Positions 34,291-43,107 of a DNA stretch of 64,000 nt are shown piece by piece; the first letter of the stretch is position 1, and each line of letters starts with the position of its first letter. A model generated the notes under the pieces. That model was given only the letters and a program-made list of their open reading frames with translations. It was not told the DNA's origin and searched no databases. A program made the translations under genes and the position numbers. The DNA comes from Sphingomicrobium sp. XHP0239 (GTDB taxonomy: Bacteria; Pseudomonadota; Alphaproteobacteria; Sphingomonadales; Sphingomonadaceae), in NCBI RefSeq assembly GCF_039555325.1, contig NZ_CP154608.1:1240001-1304000 (forward strand), given 5' to 3'.

Positions 34291-36104
34291 TCGTCAAACG
34301 CATCCGCAAAAAAGCTCCCCGCAAGCGGCGCTCGCTCGACGAAATCCGAACGATCGTGAATGTGCTCTCAACCTACGTGCTGAACGCCAGCGCGGGCCGA
34401 GTACTGGACGCCGACGGCGAGAATGCGCTTGCGAGTTATGTGCTTGATACGCAAGTTCTCGCCGGCCATGTCATTGAGCCCGGGGAGAAGGTCGATCTGC
34501 ACGGCACTCGTTGTTTAGAAGGGAGCGCGCTCGTCGGGCTTCAGCGCCAGATGCTCGCCGCCAATTTGCTCACGCCTGGCGCAGTCGATCCGATCGAGCA
34601 TTACGTCATGAGCTGGAAATCGCACGAACGACCTGCCTTGAAAGAGATCGAGGACGCAGTAGACATCTTCGCGCAGGAGATGGGTTACCAAGATTGCCAG
34701 ATCGTCTGGGCCACTCATTCAAACACAAAAAATTATCACCTTCATCTCGTGGTCAACAGGATCGACCTTGCGAAGCAAAAGGTGGTCAGCCCCGGCAATG
34801 GTTGGGAAATTGATCGACTTCACCAGGTCGCCGCGCTCATTGAAGATGCGCAAGGCTGGTCGCCCGAGCGGAACGCGATCTACGCCGCGTGCTGTGGCGA
34901 GGTCCGCGAACGCCTGACGGGAAAGGTCATGCGGCGCGCGGATGGGTCGCGCGATGGATGCGCCACCCGCAAAAAGACCGCTCCCGAGAAGTCGCGCAAT
35001 CCAGAATTTGAGACGATTGCCGAAGCCTTGAGAAAAGCGCGAAGTTGGCAGGATCTGCACAATCGCCTCAACAAAGTGAATGCGGCATACCGCGAGAAAG
35101 GTTCGGGTGCAGAGATTGTCATCGGTAAGGTGCGGATGAAAGCGAGCGACTTCGGTCGGGAATTTTCTTACGGCGAGATGACGAAAAAGTTGGGAGAATT
35201 TACGCCCGATCCATTACGCGAAAAGGACCCGTACGAGGATTATCTGGCCGCGCTTCGCGAAGAACGTTCCCGCGTACGGGAAGCCCTGAACGAGGCGTTG
35301 GAGCAGATCAAAGCGAGACGCAAATTTTTAGAGAAAAAGGCCCGGGTCGAAAAAGAGACCTATGAAGCTGTGATTGCAGAAGCACGTCTCAAGTTATGCT
35401 TCGATTTGGCAGAGGCTGAGGTGAAAAAGGCCTTTGATCGCTCTCGCGCCACCATCGCCGCTAACAAGCTACGCCGCGAGGCGTGGTACGAGGCCAATTG
35501 CCCCGACCCCATCAAGGTCGGCCTTCCAGAGATGGTCTTCAGTCCGAACATCTTGCGAGACGAGGCGATCGCGAGTGACTACGGCCTGATTAGCCGCCAT
35601 CGCGATCACACCGTGGAGTATCGCGATGCTGACGGCAGTCTCGCGGTCACCGATGTCGGTGTTGTTTTGATCATCCATCGGATCGAAAGGAATGCGGTCG
35701 CGGCCAGCCTGGCCATGGCAAACGCCCGCGGTGACCGCATTCTCGTCGCAGGCTCGAAGGAGTTCCTCGATATCTGTAAGGAAGTCGCGAAAGCAAAAGG
35801 ATACGCCCTCGTGCGGGAAAACGGAGAGATGCTCCACGATCCAGCGGTCGTTGACAGAAAGGTTATTTCGTCAAAGGCAGCGAACAAAGGCAAGAGCAGA
35901 TCCGCTGCGCCGGCCCAGGAGAAGCGCGGCAAGGCAGAACCGAAGAAGCTGGAAGAGAACCAGCCGGAAAGGTCCGTTCCAAGAAAGAAGTCGACCCATT
36001 TCTCGCGCTTTCCAGCGCCAGCCCGCGACGATGAGAACGATGAATTGAGCGATGCCGTGCGCTTGGCGGTTATGAATGGGCGAGGAAAAGGATCCGGCTT
36101 GTAA
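34287..36104 (+). CDS. MOBP-type relaxase with LPD7-like domain
   Basis: A 605-residue protein. The relaxase core is VDPIEHYVMSWKSHERPALK, EIEDAVDIFAQEMGY, and motif III QIVWATHSNTKNYHLHLVVN (HxH near residue 150), as in VirD2/TraI-like relaxases. A coiled coil follows (residues 310-390), then a domain with DYGLISRHRDHTVEYRDADG and AGSKEFLDICKEVAKAKGYA, like the LPD7 domain that accompanies many alphaproteobacterial relaxases. The C-terminus is basic. It is translationally coupled to the MobC-like gene. No type IV secretion genes are seen, so the element is mobilizable, not self-transmissible. Confidence 0.85.
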   Translation: MIVKRIRKKAPRKRRSLDEIRTIVNVLSTYVLNASAGRVLDADGENALASYVLDTQVLAGHVIEPGEKVDLHGTRCLEGSALVGLQRQMLAANLLTPGAVDPIEHYVMSWKSHERPALKEIEDAVDIFAQEMGYQDCQIVWATHSNTKNYHLHLVVNRIDLAKQKVVSPGNGWEIDRLHQVAALIEDAQGWSPERNAIYAACCGEVRERLTGKVMRRADGSRDGCATRKKTAPEKSRNPEFETIAEALRKARSWQDLHNRLNKVNAAYREKGSGAEIVIGKVRMKASDFGREFSYGEMTKKLGEFTPDPLREKDPYEDYLAALREERSRVREALNEALEQIKARRKFLEKKARVEKETYEAVIAEARLKLCFDLAEAEVKKAFDRSRATIAANKLRREAWYEANCPDPIKVGLPEMVFSPNILRDEAIASDYGLISRHRDHTVEYRDADGSLAVTDVGVVLIIHRIERNAVAASLAMANARGDRILVAGSKEFLDICKEVAKAKGYALVRENGEMLHDPAVVDRKVISSKAANKGKSRSAAPAQEKRGKAEPKKLEENQPERSVPRKKSTHFSRFPAPARDDENDELSDAVRLAVMNGRGKGSGL

Positions 36105-36740
36105 GAACGTCTGGAGAGGGGCCGCTAGCGGTCAGTCGGCTATTAGTGTTGTTCTCAAGCAGACAAGCCGTTCGGCCAAACTCTCAATCCACGGCAAAAA
36201 GCGATCAATCACCAATCGCTAGCAGTTTAGGTCTCCGCTTACGGATCTGCGATTGGCAGCGACTAGCAGCCCTTTTTGGCGGATATCCGTCTATTTCCGC
36301 GCTGGTTTTGCGTCTGAGATCGAATGAAATACTCTGCTCGTCGATTGGACGAATGCGGCCGTTCTACTTCGGGCTCAATCCATAGACGCTAAGTGAACCG
36401 CTTACCTTCGTCCTCCCAAGCCGACAACGCTCCGGCTTTTCCCGATTCCGACAGATGCGGTTGCTTTCATAATCATCGAGGCGATTTTCTGCGCGCTGCT
36501 CACATAGCACAATGCCATGCCGGCAAGCGCCTGGCACGGGGACAGCAAAGCCGGGCAAGCGGAACCCCGCGAGTCGGGTTGGGCTTCACGCGGGGTTCCT
36601 GGACGGCCCCTTGGGGGCACCTGCGACCCGCAGGGCTTCGGGGGGAGGCGGGGCCGTCCTTTCCTGATCTTGCGATGTTCGTTGCGGTTTCCTGCCCAAG
36701 GTATCTCCTGAATAGCCGTGTCACCGGGGAACGCGCCCGA
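36105..36740. other. Gene-free region with nested perfect hairpins, boundary of the metal island
   Basis: No gene is recognised. It contains GGAACCCCGCG (36561-36571) paired with CGCGGGGTTCC (36589-36599), and directly after it GGACGGCCCC (36601-36610) paired with GGGGCCGTCC (36650-36659). Inside the second lies a small CCTGCG/CGCAGG stem. The pair of stems sits 81 bases after the stop of the leftward metal-island operon and 460 bases after the relaxase stop. No tRNA-Arg or copy of the 29.06 kb fragment is seen. Confidence 0.6.
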
Positions 36741-37148
36741 TCACATGCTGTCCATGTCGTGATCGGCCATCGAGGACATGTCATGGCCCGCATGGGGATC
36801 GGCGGGCGGGGTCGCCTCGCTCGCGGGTTGCGTGCGCGTTGCTGGCGCTGCGGGTGTGGCAGTTGCGCGTGATGCGGGCGGGACAGCGCGCCGTGACGCA
36901 GGCGTGGCGGCGCCAATTGTCGAAAGAGCGTCCTGACGTGCGGCCGCTGCCTCATTTTCGGAGGGAGAGGTTGCCGGGTCTGCAAGACCCGCCTCGGGTG
37001 CCGTGCCAGGCATCACCGCAGTTCCGCCCATAGGCGAAACCTCAGCAGCCGGTGTGCTCTCCTGCGCTTGGTCACAAGCGGCGAGAGCGAACGTCAATGG
37101 CGCGGTCGCGAGAAATGCTATCGCGGTGTTCGATTTCAGAATTCGCAT
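36741..37148 (-). CDS. Lipoprotein with Met/His-rich C-terminus
   Basis: A 135-residue protein starting MRILKSNTAIAFLATAPLTF, with a lipoprotein box LAAC near residue 25. The body is a low-complexity Ala/Pro/Thr linker (no fold expected). The end HAGHDMSSMADHDMDSM is rich in His, Met and Asp, like periplasmic copper-binding tails. It probably buffers copper outside the inner membrane. GGAG precedes the ATG. It is the last gene of the leftward operon, 14 bases after the DUF2231 gene. Confidence 0.75.
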   Translation of the reverse strand: MRILKSNTAIAFLATAPLTFALAACDQAQESTPAAEVSPMGGTAVMPGTAPEAGLADPATSPSENEAAAARQDALSTIGAATPASRRAVPPASRATATPAAPATRTQPASEATPPADPHAGHDMSSMADHDMDSM

Positions 37149-37162
37149 GTTATTCAACTCCT

Positions 37163-37834
37163 TCAGAGCCACGAAACGCCAAGATGGTCCGGTCCGTGCG
37201 CGAGCTCGCCGCCAAGGAACCCCTGGATGAGAACGAGTGCCGCCATGGAGAAGATCGACGCGCGCAACCATGCGCGGCTCTGGCTCGGCCTGCTCGCGAG
37301 GTATGCCATCGCAATACCGAGAACCGCGATCAGCATACCGGTCCATCGATGGACTTGCATGACAGTATCGCCGCCGAACCACAGACCGGTGTGAATCCAT
37401 CCGAACAGAACTGCGACGACTGCGCCGATTGCTCCGCCGTAGACGAGTACGCGCACCGCACTTTCCAGGCCCGCTCCTTTCCGGCGCATCACGAACAATT
37501 CGGTGGCCGCAGCCATGAAAAACAAGGCGATCGGGAAGTGGATCGTTGCCGGATGCAGCTTTTTCAGTACGGCCATGACGCCGGTTTCGCTCTCATCCGC
37601 ATGGCCACCGGCCTCGTCATGGGCTGCGCCCGCTTCATCGTGCGCGCCGGAGGACTCGCCAGCATCCGCAGTCTCGCCCATCTGCGCCATGGCCGCCTGG
37701 TCGTGCACATCGCCATTGGTGGCAGCAGGCGCGGCGCTCGCCTCTTCGCCGTGCTTTTCGTCGCCATGAGCCTGAACGGGTCCGACGAAGAGCAGGCTTG
37801 CGGCGAGCAGCGCCAGAAATGAGGGGGATTTCAT
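37163..37834 (-). CDS. DUF2231 family membrane protein with His-rich periplasmic segment
   Basis: A 223-residue protein with a signal peptide (FLALLAASLLFVGPVQA) and a histidine-rich region (HGDEKHGEE, HDEAGAAHDEAGGHADE). Four transmembrane helices of the DUF2231 type follow, recognisable by LKKLHPATIHFPIALFFMAA. Members are found with metal or redox systems; the His-rich insert suggests metal binding outside the membrane. The start at 37834 follows the promoter-like element at 37885-37908 by 50 bases, which supports it over an in-frame codon at 37891. Confidence 0.8.
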   Translation of the reverse strand: MKSPSFLALLAASLLFVGPVQAHGDEKHGEEASAAPAATNGDVHDQAAMAQMGETADAGESSGAHDEAGAAHDEAGGHADESETGVMAVLKKLHPATIHFPIALFFMAAATELFVMRRKGAGLESAVRVLVYGGAIGAVVAVLFGWIHTGLWFGGDTVMQVHRWTGMLIAVLGIAMAYLASRPSQSRAWLRASIFSMAALVLIQGFLGGELAHGPDHLGVSWL

Positions 37835-37884
37835 GTCTCGTATGTCTCCCGACCCTGCAGTTAAAGTGCGACCTATGTGCCTGA

Positions 37885-37908
37885 TACGCACGGCAGCCGC
37901 GTGCCCCT
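37885..37908 (-). promoter_or_regulatory. Candidate ECF sigma promoter of the DUF2231-lipoprotein pair
   Basis: On the minus strand AGGGG (37908-37904) is followed after 15 bases by CGTA (37888-37885). The same AGGG(A/G)-N15-CGTA arrangement precedes four other transcription units of the metal island. Confidence 0.6.
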
Positions 37909-38064
37909 CGCATTAATTTGATAGTTCAGCGCGACTGAAGTGCGCCCGGGTGGTCACGCTTGCTGGCGGCATCATCGCGATCGTCGAACGCATTCGGCTC
38001 CTGGCCGCGTTCGGCCTGGCGAACGAGGGTAAGGCGTTCGCCCACGCGAATAAGCCCCATGGGC

Positions 38065-38796
38065 TCAGGCGAGCTTGCTCTTCTTTGCGCGGCGGCGCAG
38101 CCTCGGCATCCGGTTCGCCAGCAGGACGAAACCCGACAGGGCTATGATCGTGCCGCCAATGCCGAACAGCAGCAGCCACCAACTGTTGATGCGGTCGCGC
38201 TCGGTCCAGTCCATGATGTGGAGGCCCCAGATGAAATCGAACAGGCGCCATGTATCGCTGCGCGCCGCCCCGAGCGTGCTGCTGGCGGCATCGATGTAGA
38301 TGCGCGTCGAAGCCTCGTCAGCATAGGTGACCTGCCAGGCCGGAAAAGGGCCGCGAAACTCGGTTCCGATGGGGTCATCGACGATCCGTGCGGCCTCGAT
38401 GGTCGTGCGCGGCCCGGTCCATGCGCGCAAGGCGATGGATTTTGCCGTTGCCGCCGAGATGGGGGAGAGTTTACGCCCAGTCACCGGATCGTGGAGGCTC
38501 ACGCTACCGTCAACCTTGCGGACCTCGGTCACGGCATCGCCGTCGAGCGAACGTGTCGTTACCGCTGCAAGAGTACCGTCGTTTGCGACCCAGGCCGGGA
38601 GCGGGGCATCGGCGGGCAGCGCCTCTTGTTCACGCGAAACGACATGTTCGGAGCGAACTTCTTCCAGGTCGAGAAACGACATGAGGGCGCCGGTTCCCAT
38701 CCACAAGAGAACCTGGACACCGACGAAAATCGCCAGCCATTTGTGGATCTTGCTGCCGAGCACATGCAGGCGCAGCTTCAGCGACGGCGTTGCCAA
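38065..38796 (-). CDS. PepSY-domain membrane protein
   Basis: A 243-residue protein with an N-terminal transmembrane helix (HKWLAIFVGVQVLLWMGTGA), a periplasmic PepSY-like domain (GRKLSPISAATAKSIALRAW, then VTYADEASTRIYIDAASSTL) and a C-terminal helix (LLLFGIGGTIIALSGFVLLA). RLFDFIWGLHIMDW is the conserved heme- or metal-reductase-like signature of PepSY_TM proteins. It may take part in periplasmic copper or iron reduction. The start is a TTG with AGAGGT about nine bases before it; no nearby ATG exists. It follows the NTF2-like gene by 27 bases. Confidence 0.75.
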   Translation of the reverse strand: MATPSLKLRLHVLGSKIHKWLAIFVGVQVLLWMGTGALMSFLDLEEVRSEHVVSREQEALPADAPLPAWVANDGTLAAVTTRSLDGDAVTEVRKVDGSVSLHDPVTGRKLSPISAATAKSIALRAWTGPRTTIEAARIVDDPIGTEFRGPFPAWQVTYADEASTRIYIDAASSTLGAARSDTWRLFDFIWGLHIMDWTERDRINSWWLLLFGIGGTIIALSGFVLLANRMPRLRRRAKKSKLA

Positions 38797-38823
38797 CCGG
38801 TGCTACCTCTTCGAAAGCCGTAA

Positions 38824-39342
38824 TCAGTTGCGCGGCGCGCGCGACGAGGAATGGTACTGGACGATTCTCCACCCGTCCGCATCGTGAGCAAGCACCGATG
38901 TCGCCACGCCGTCGCGCTCGATCACCCGGCCATCGCTAAGTTCGATGCGATAGCCATACGTCTCATAGGCATGGGCCATGTGCCCCATCCGGGTGACGGT
39001 CAGCGTGGGGTCGGTAAAGGTGAAGCTCACAATCGCGTCGAGCTCGGAGCCCAAATGGTGCTCCATGTAATTGGCAAAGCTTCCTTCGGCCTTGCCATTC
39101 TCGAAGATCGCCGAGTCCTCGGCGAAGAGCGCGCGCATTGCCTGCGCGTCGCGCGCTTCAAGAGCGGTGCGATAGGCCTTGAGGGTTTCTTCAGCGCCCG
39201 CAACATCGTCCGCCGAAGGGTCCATCGCGTGCATCTGATGGTTCGCATGGGAAGAGTGGTCCATCTGCTGCGCGAAGGCTGGCAGCGGTATCAGCGTGGC
39301 AACAAGCGCAGTCGCCGCGATGCGTGTCAAAGTCTTGGTCAT
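38824..39342 (-). CDS. Periplasmic NTF2/SnoaL-like (DUF4440) protein
   Basis: A 172-residue protein with a signal peptide (RIAATALVATLIPLPAFA), a His/Met-rich stretch right after it (QQMDHSSHANHQMHAMD), and an NTF2-like fold: EETLKAYRTALEARDAQAMR, ALFAEDSAIFENGKAEGSFA, and the end VATSVLAHDADGWRIVQYHS. It is cotranscribed with copB. The His/Met-rich segment fits copper binding; the pocket's ligand is unknown. Confidence 0.8.
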   Translation of the reverse strand: MTKTLTRIAATALVATLIPLPAFAQQMDHSSHANHQMHAMDPSADDVAGAEETLKAYRTALEARDAQAMRALFAEDSAIFENGKAEGSFANYMEHHLGSELDAIVSFTFTDPTLTVTRMGHMAHAYETYGYRIELSDGRVIERDGVATSVLAHDADGWRIVQYHSSSRAPRN

Positions 39343-39366
39343 GGAAGTTCTATCCTTTTTGAGATT

Positions 39367-40680
39367 TCAGAACCAGAATCGCACACCGACGACATAATTG
39401 GTGACGCTCGGATCCTCTCCGGCGGCCCGCGCAAAATCCGCGCTGTCGCCGATGCGCCATTCCTGGGAAACGCCGACATAGGGCGCGAATTCGCGTGCGA
39501 ACTCGTAGCGAAGACGCAGACCTGCCTCGATCCGGTCGAGGCCAGCGCCAATGCCGAGTTCGGGAATATCCTGAGCGGAAAGTGCGATTTCGGCACGCGG
39601 TTGAAGGATCAGCCGCTGCGTGATGCGCTGATCAAGTTCGCCCTCAAAACGCGCCGTCACATCGCCCTTGGTGGAGACGAAGGCCGCGGCATCGACCTCG
39701 AACTGGTAAGGCGCGATCCCTTGGATACCGATAACCGCGTGCGTGCGTTCCGGACCGGTCAGGTCCTGGCGAACACCCGCCTGGAAATCGAAGAAGGGCG
39801 CAATGGCGCGGCTCCAGAGCGCCTGGACCTCGGCGCCTTCTATGGGTTCGCCGAAGCTGCCCTCACCCTCGGACTTGAACCAGAATTTGTCGATGTCGCC
39901 GCCATAATATCCCTGGATGTCCCACAGATATCCATCCTTCCCCTCGCGGGCGCGGTACTCGAGCCGGTCGCCCTGAAACCAGAAGCGCATTCCTCCGTCG
40001 GTCTCGCGGACAAGCTCGCGGCGCGCTTCGTTCATGGCTTCCTCGCCCCAGATGGCGACCGCCGCGCGCGCTGGGCCGCTCCCTGCTTCTGGAGGAGGCG
40101 GCAGCAGCGGGATATCATCGTCCGAGCCCATCTGCATCGCCGAATGGTCCATGCCCTGCCTGTCCTGCGAAGGCGTCTCCCCATGGTTCATCTGGCTGTG
40201 ATCCATCTGCCCATGGTCCATCGACGAACTGGCCTCCGCCTGACCCATCTCGCCGTGATTCATCTGCGAATGATCCATCGCGCCTTCGGCGGGCTTGCCC
40301 TGCGGCATCGAGCCGTGATCCATTCCTTCATGACTTTCGGGCGATGCCTGTGGACGGGCAGCGTCCACAGGCATTGTCATGCCAGAATGGCCATCCTGAG
40401 CGGTCATCGCACCATGATCCATGGTTGAGTGATCCATCTGCGAGCGGTCCATGGCCGCTTCAGGTTGAGCAGCCGGTTCGCATGCTCCATCTGCAACCGG
40501 ATGCCCCATCGCGCGATGGCGCTCGGCTTCTTCCTCGCACTTCGTCTTCGCGTCAGCCTGCGCCTCGGCGCTTTGCTGCGGCTCCGCCGGCGAATGACCG
40601 GCATGCTGCGCCGCCGCGGGGGAGGCGAGAACTGAGCCGGCTGCGACCGATGCGAGCAGGCTGACAATACGAATTTTCAT
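39367..40680 (-). CDS. copB: Copper resistance protein B, outer membrane
   Basis: A 437-residue protein. A signal peptide (LLASVAAGSVLASPAAAQ) is followed by about 110 residues of MDHSQM/MNHGEM-type repeats that would bind copper. The C-terminal 230 residues are the CopB beta-barrel: RRELVRETDGGMRFWFQGDR, LWSRAIAPFFDFQAGVRQDL, ending YVVGVRFWF with the terminal Phe of outer-membrane proteins. It is longer than many CopB proteins because of the repeats. Its ATG overlaps the copA stop by four bases. Confidence 0.93.
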   Translation of the reverse strand: MKIRIVSLLASVAAGSVLASPAAAQHAGHSPAEPQQSAEAQADAKTKCEEEAERHRAMGHPVADGACEPAAQPEAAMDRSQMDHSTMDHGAMTAQDGHSGMTMPVDAARPQASPESHEGMDHGSMPQGKPAEGAMDHSQMNHGEMGQAEASSSMDHGQMDHSQMNHGETPSQDRQGMDHSAMQMGSDDDIPLLPPPPEAGSGPARAAVAIWGEEAMNEARRELVRETDGGMRFWFQGDRLEYRAREGKDGYLWDIQGYYGGDIDKFWFKSEGEGSFGEPIEGAEVQALWSRAIAPFFDFQAGVRQDLTGPERTHAVIGIQGIAPYQFEVDAAAFVSTKGDVTARFEGELDQRITQRLILQPRAEIALSAQDIPELGIGAGLDRIEAGLRLRYEFAREFAPYVGVSQEWRIGDSADFARAAGEDPSVTNYVVGVRFWF

Positions 40681-42485
40681 GCTTCGCTCCCGTCGGGATT
40701 GGCGACCGTGACGATCTGAAACATCCCGGCATGCATGTGGTAGAGAAGGTGACAGTGGAAGGCCCAGTCGCCCGGCTCGTCCGCCGTCAGGTCGAACTGC
40801 GCGCTGCCACCCGGCTGCAGGATTACCGTGTGCTTGAGCGGTTGACGATCGGCCGGCGCGCCATTGACCAGCTCGAAGAAATGACCGTGCAAGTGAATGG
40901 GGTGCGCCATCATCGTGTCGTTGACGAGCTTCACGCGCACGCGCTCGTTATAGGCGAAACGGATCGGCTCGTCTGAGACGGCGGAGAACTTCTTGCCGTC
41001 GAACGACCACATGTAGCGCTCCATATTGCCGGTCAGATGAATTTCCATTCGCCGGGACGGCGTGCGGCCCTCGCGGTGTGGAGTCAGAGCGCGCAGCTTG
41101 CGATAGTCGAGCGTACGATGCGGCACATCGGCGAGACCGATGCCGGGATCGCCCATGCGGTCGACCGGGTTCATCGAGACCATGTCGAGACCGGGCCCGA
41201 CCTTCACATCGGGCGGCAGAAGTGACGTGTCGCGCATCTGCATCCCCGACATGCCGGCCATGCCTGCCATCTCGGATTGGCCGGACGAACCATGATCCAT
41301 CCCCGCCATGTCGCCGCCACTTCCGTGGTCCATGCCCGACATGCCGGCATCGCCAGACGAGCCGTGGTCCATGCCGCTCATGCCCATGTCGGCCATGGTC
41401 AGAAGCGGCGGATCGCGCAGCGGCGGAATGGCGGCGCGAGCGCCGGGTGCGCTCGCGAGTGTGGCAATACCCATGCCCGAGCGGTCCATCGACTCCGCGA
41501 CCAGCGTGTAGGCTTGTTGCGCGCCCGGCGTCACGACGACGTCGTATGTCTCGGCCACACCGATCTGGAACTCGTCGACCTCCACCGGCTCGACGTTCTG
41601 CCCGTCCGCCTGAACGATGGTCATCGGCAGGCCGGGAATGCGAATATTGAAGAAGGTCATGGCGCCGGCATTGATGAAGCGCAGCCGCACGCGTTCGCCC
41701 GGGCGGAAGAGGTATTCCAGATTGTCGAGCGGGCCATGGCCGTTCAGAAGATAGGTATAAGCCGCGCTCGACACGTCGAGGATGTCCGTCGGCATCATGC
41801 GCATTTTCGCCCACATCCGGCGATCCTCGCCCGAAAGCGGGTAATCGTCGGTCCAGGTGTTCTGGTTGTAGTTGAAGTAGCCTTCGCCCTTCTTGAGCTT
41901 GTCGAAAATCGTGTGGGGCGACATTTCGCTGAATTCGCTCAGCACCACGATATATTCGCGGTCGGCCTGGACCGGATCGGGTCCGGCGGGGTCGACCACG
42001 ATCGCGCCGTAATGCCCGGCCTGTTCCTGCAGGCCGCTATGCGAGTGCCACCAGTAGGTACCCGACTGGCGAACCGGAAATTCGGCGGTGAAGGTCTCTC
42101 CCGGTTTGACGCCGGGAAAGCTCACGCCAGGCACTCCATCGAGCTGAAACGGCACGAGCAGACCGTGCCAGTGGATCGAGGTATCTTCCTCGAGCTGGTT
42201 ATGGACATTGAGCCGGACGGTCGTGCCTTCCTGCAATCGCAACAGCGGACCGGGGATCGTGCCATTGACGGCGATCGCGCCGCCGCGCCTGTTGCCGGTC
42301 GCGAAGGCCGATCGGGCAACGGTGAGGTCGATATTGGGGCCGGATATCTCGTCCAGCCCCTTGCGGGCGTTACCTGCGAGGATGTCCGCGCCCCGTGCCC
42401 AGGCAGGCATCGCCCCGGCAAGGCCGAGCAGACCCATTCCTCCTGCTCCGGCTCCGAGAAACTTGCGTCGATTGACGGCGATCAT
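40677..42485 (-). CDS. copA: Copper resistance multicopper oxidase A
   Basis: A 602-residue Tat-exported oxidase (NRRKFLGAGAGGMGLLGLAG). Type 1/2/3 copper ligands are present in order: SIHWHGLLVP, YWWHSHSGLQEQAG, HPIHLHGHFFEL and AFHCHLLYHMHAGMFQ. Between the second and third cupredoxin domains is a Met-rich stretch (GMSGMDHGSSGDAGMSGMDH and on) typical of PcoA/CopA. It oxidises Cu(I) to Cu(II) in the periplasm. A putative ECF-type promoter lies 33 bases before the ATG, overlapping the last base of the sigma-factor gene. Confidence 0.95.
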   Translation of the reverse strand: MIAVNRRKFLGAGAGGMGLLGLAGAMPAWARGADILAGNARKGLDEISGPNIDLTVARSAFATGNRRGGAIAVNGTIPGPLLRLQEGTTVRLNVHNQLEEDTSIHWHGLLVPFQLDGVPGVSFPGVKPGETFTAEFPVRQSGTYWWHSHSGLQEQAGHYGAIVVDPAGPDPVQADREYIVVLSEFSEMSPHTIFDKLKKGEGYFNYNQNTWTDDYPLSGEDRRMWAKMRMMPTDILDVSSAAYTYLLNGHGPLDNLEYLFRPGERVRLRFINAGAMTFFNIRIPGLPMTIVQADGQNVEPVEVDEFQIGVAETYDVVVTPGAQQAYTLVAESMDRSGMGIATLASAPGARAAIPPLRDPPLLTMADMGMSGMDHGSSGDAGMSGMDHGSGGDMAGMDHGSSGQSEMAGMAGMSGMQMRDTSLLPPDVKVGPGLDMVSMNPVDRMGDPGIGLADVPHRTLDYRKLRALTPHREGRTPSRRMEIHLTGNMERYMWSFDGKKFSAVSDEPIRFAYNERVRVKLVNDTMMAHPIHLHGHFFELVNGAPADRQPLKHTVILQPGGSAQFDLTADEPGDWAFHCHLLYHMHAGMFQIVTVANPDGSEA

Positions 42486-42517
42486 AAAGGGCTCCTGACT
42501 TGGCGTTTACCGATACT

Positions 42518-42541
42518 TACGCGCGCGCCCAGCCAACCCCT
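42518..42541 (-). promoter_or_regulatory. Candidate ECF sigma promoter of copA
   Basis: On the minus strand AGGGG (42541-42537) is followed after 15 bases by CGTA (42521-42518), 33 bases before the copA ATG. It is embedded in TTGAGGGGTTGG, close to TTAAGGGATTG at the cnrY-like promoter. Confidence 0.65.
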
Positions 42542-43101
42542 CAAAGTTTTTCGAAGCGCTCCTTCAGCCTGTTGCGCGCGCGATATACGCGGGTTTCGAT
42601 CGCCTTTTCGGTCGTTCCGAGAAGATCGGCCGCCTCGGCCTGGCTACGCCCCTCGATGGTCACGAGCACAAGCGCTTCGCGCAGCCTTACAGGCATTCGC
42701 GCGATCTCGGCCTGAACGAGATTGAGCTCTTCCCTGGAAACGGCCAACGCTTCAGGACCCGGCAAATCGTCGGCGATGGAATGGAGTTCGTCATCACCCG
42801 ACAGTCCGAAAAAGCCCGCGACCTTGCGCCTGCGCAAACGGTCCCGGCAGCGGTTGAGGACGACGGTTGTCAGATAGGGTCCGATCGGCTTGTCCGGATC
42901 AAGCCGATGGCGCGTCAGCCACACCGAAGCGAGGCTGTCCTGAACAACGTCCTCGGCCTGAGAAGGAGAGGAAAGCATGCGTGTCCCGAGCGCGAGAAGC
43001 CGACCAGTTTCATGCTCGACGAGTTGGCTGAAAGCCCGCTTGTTTCCAGCCCTCGCCTGCGAAACAAGGGCCTCATCCGGATTGTCGCCCGCCCCCGACA
43101 T
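42541..43101 (-). CDS. ECF-family RNA polymerase sigma factor (CnrH-like)
   Basis: A 186-residue sigma-70 family protein with region 2 (PSQAEDVVQDSLASVWLTRH, preceded by LVEHETGRLLALGTRML) and region 4 (RMPVRLREALVLVTIEGRSQ, then AEAADLLGTTEKAIETRVYR). It lacks regions 1 and 3, as expected for the ECF class. It is the third gene of a Y-X-H set and would be released from the membrane anti-sigma complex when periplasmic metal is high. It lies seven bases after the sensor gene. Confidence 0.92.
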   Translation of the reverse strand: MSGAGDNPDEALVSQARAGNKRAFSQLVEHETGRLLALGTRMLSSPSQAEDVVQDSLASVWLTRHRLDPDKPIGPYLTTVVLNRCRDRLRRRKVAGFFGLSGDDELHSIADDLPGPEALAVSREELNLVQAEIARMPVRLREALVLVTIEGRSQAEAADLLGTTEKAIETRVYRARNRLKERFEKL

Positions 43102-43107
43102 GGCGCT

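Noticed and set aside
36105..36740. Right attachment site of the tyrosine-integrase element
   Set aside because: I looked for a second tRNA-Arg 3' half (GGTTCGAATCC on either strand) and found none here.
38851..40428. Long + strand frame opposite copB and the NTF2-like gene
   Set aside because: Antisense to two well-supported genes; the translated product is low-complexity His/Arg.
40100..40460. Short, regularly spaced repeats resembling a CRISPR array
   Set aside because: They are in frame and encode the Met-His repeats of CopB; units are only 12-18 bases and there are no unique spacers.
41277..42725. Long + strand frame opposite copA
   Set aside because: Antisense to a multicopper oxidase with all copper ligands; no family resemblance.
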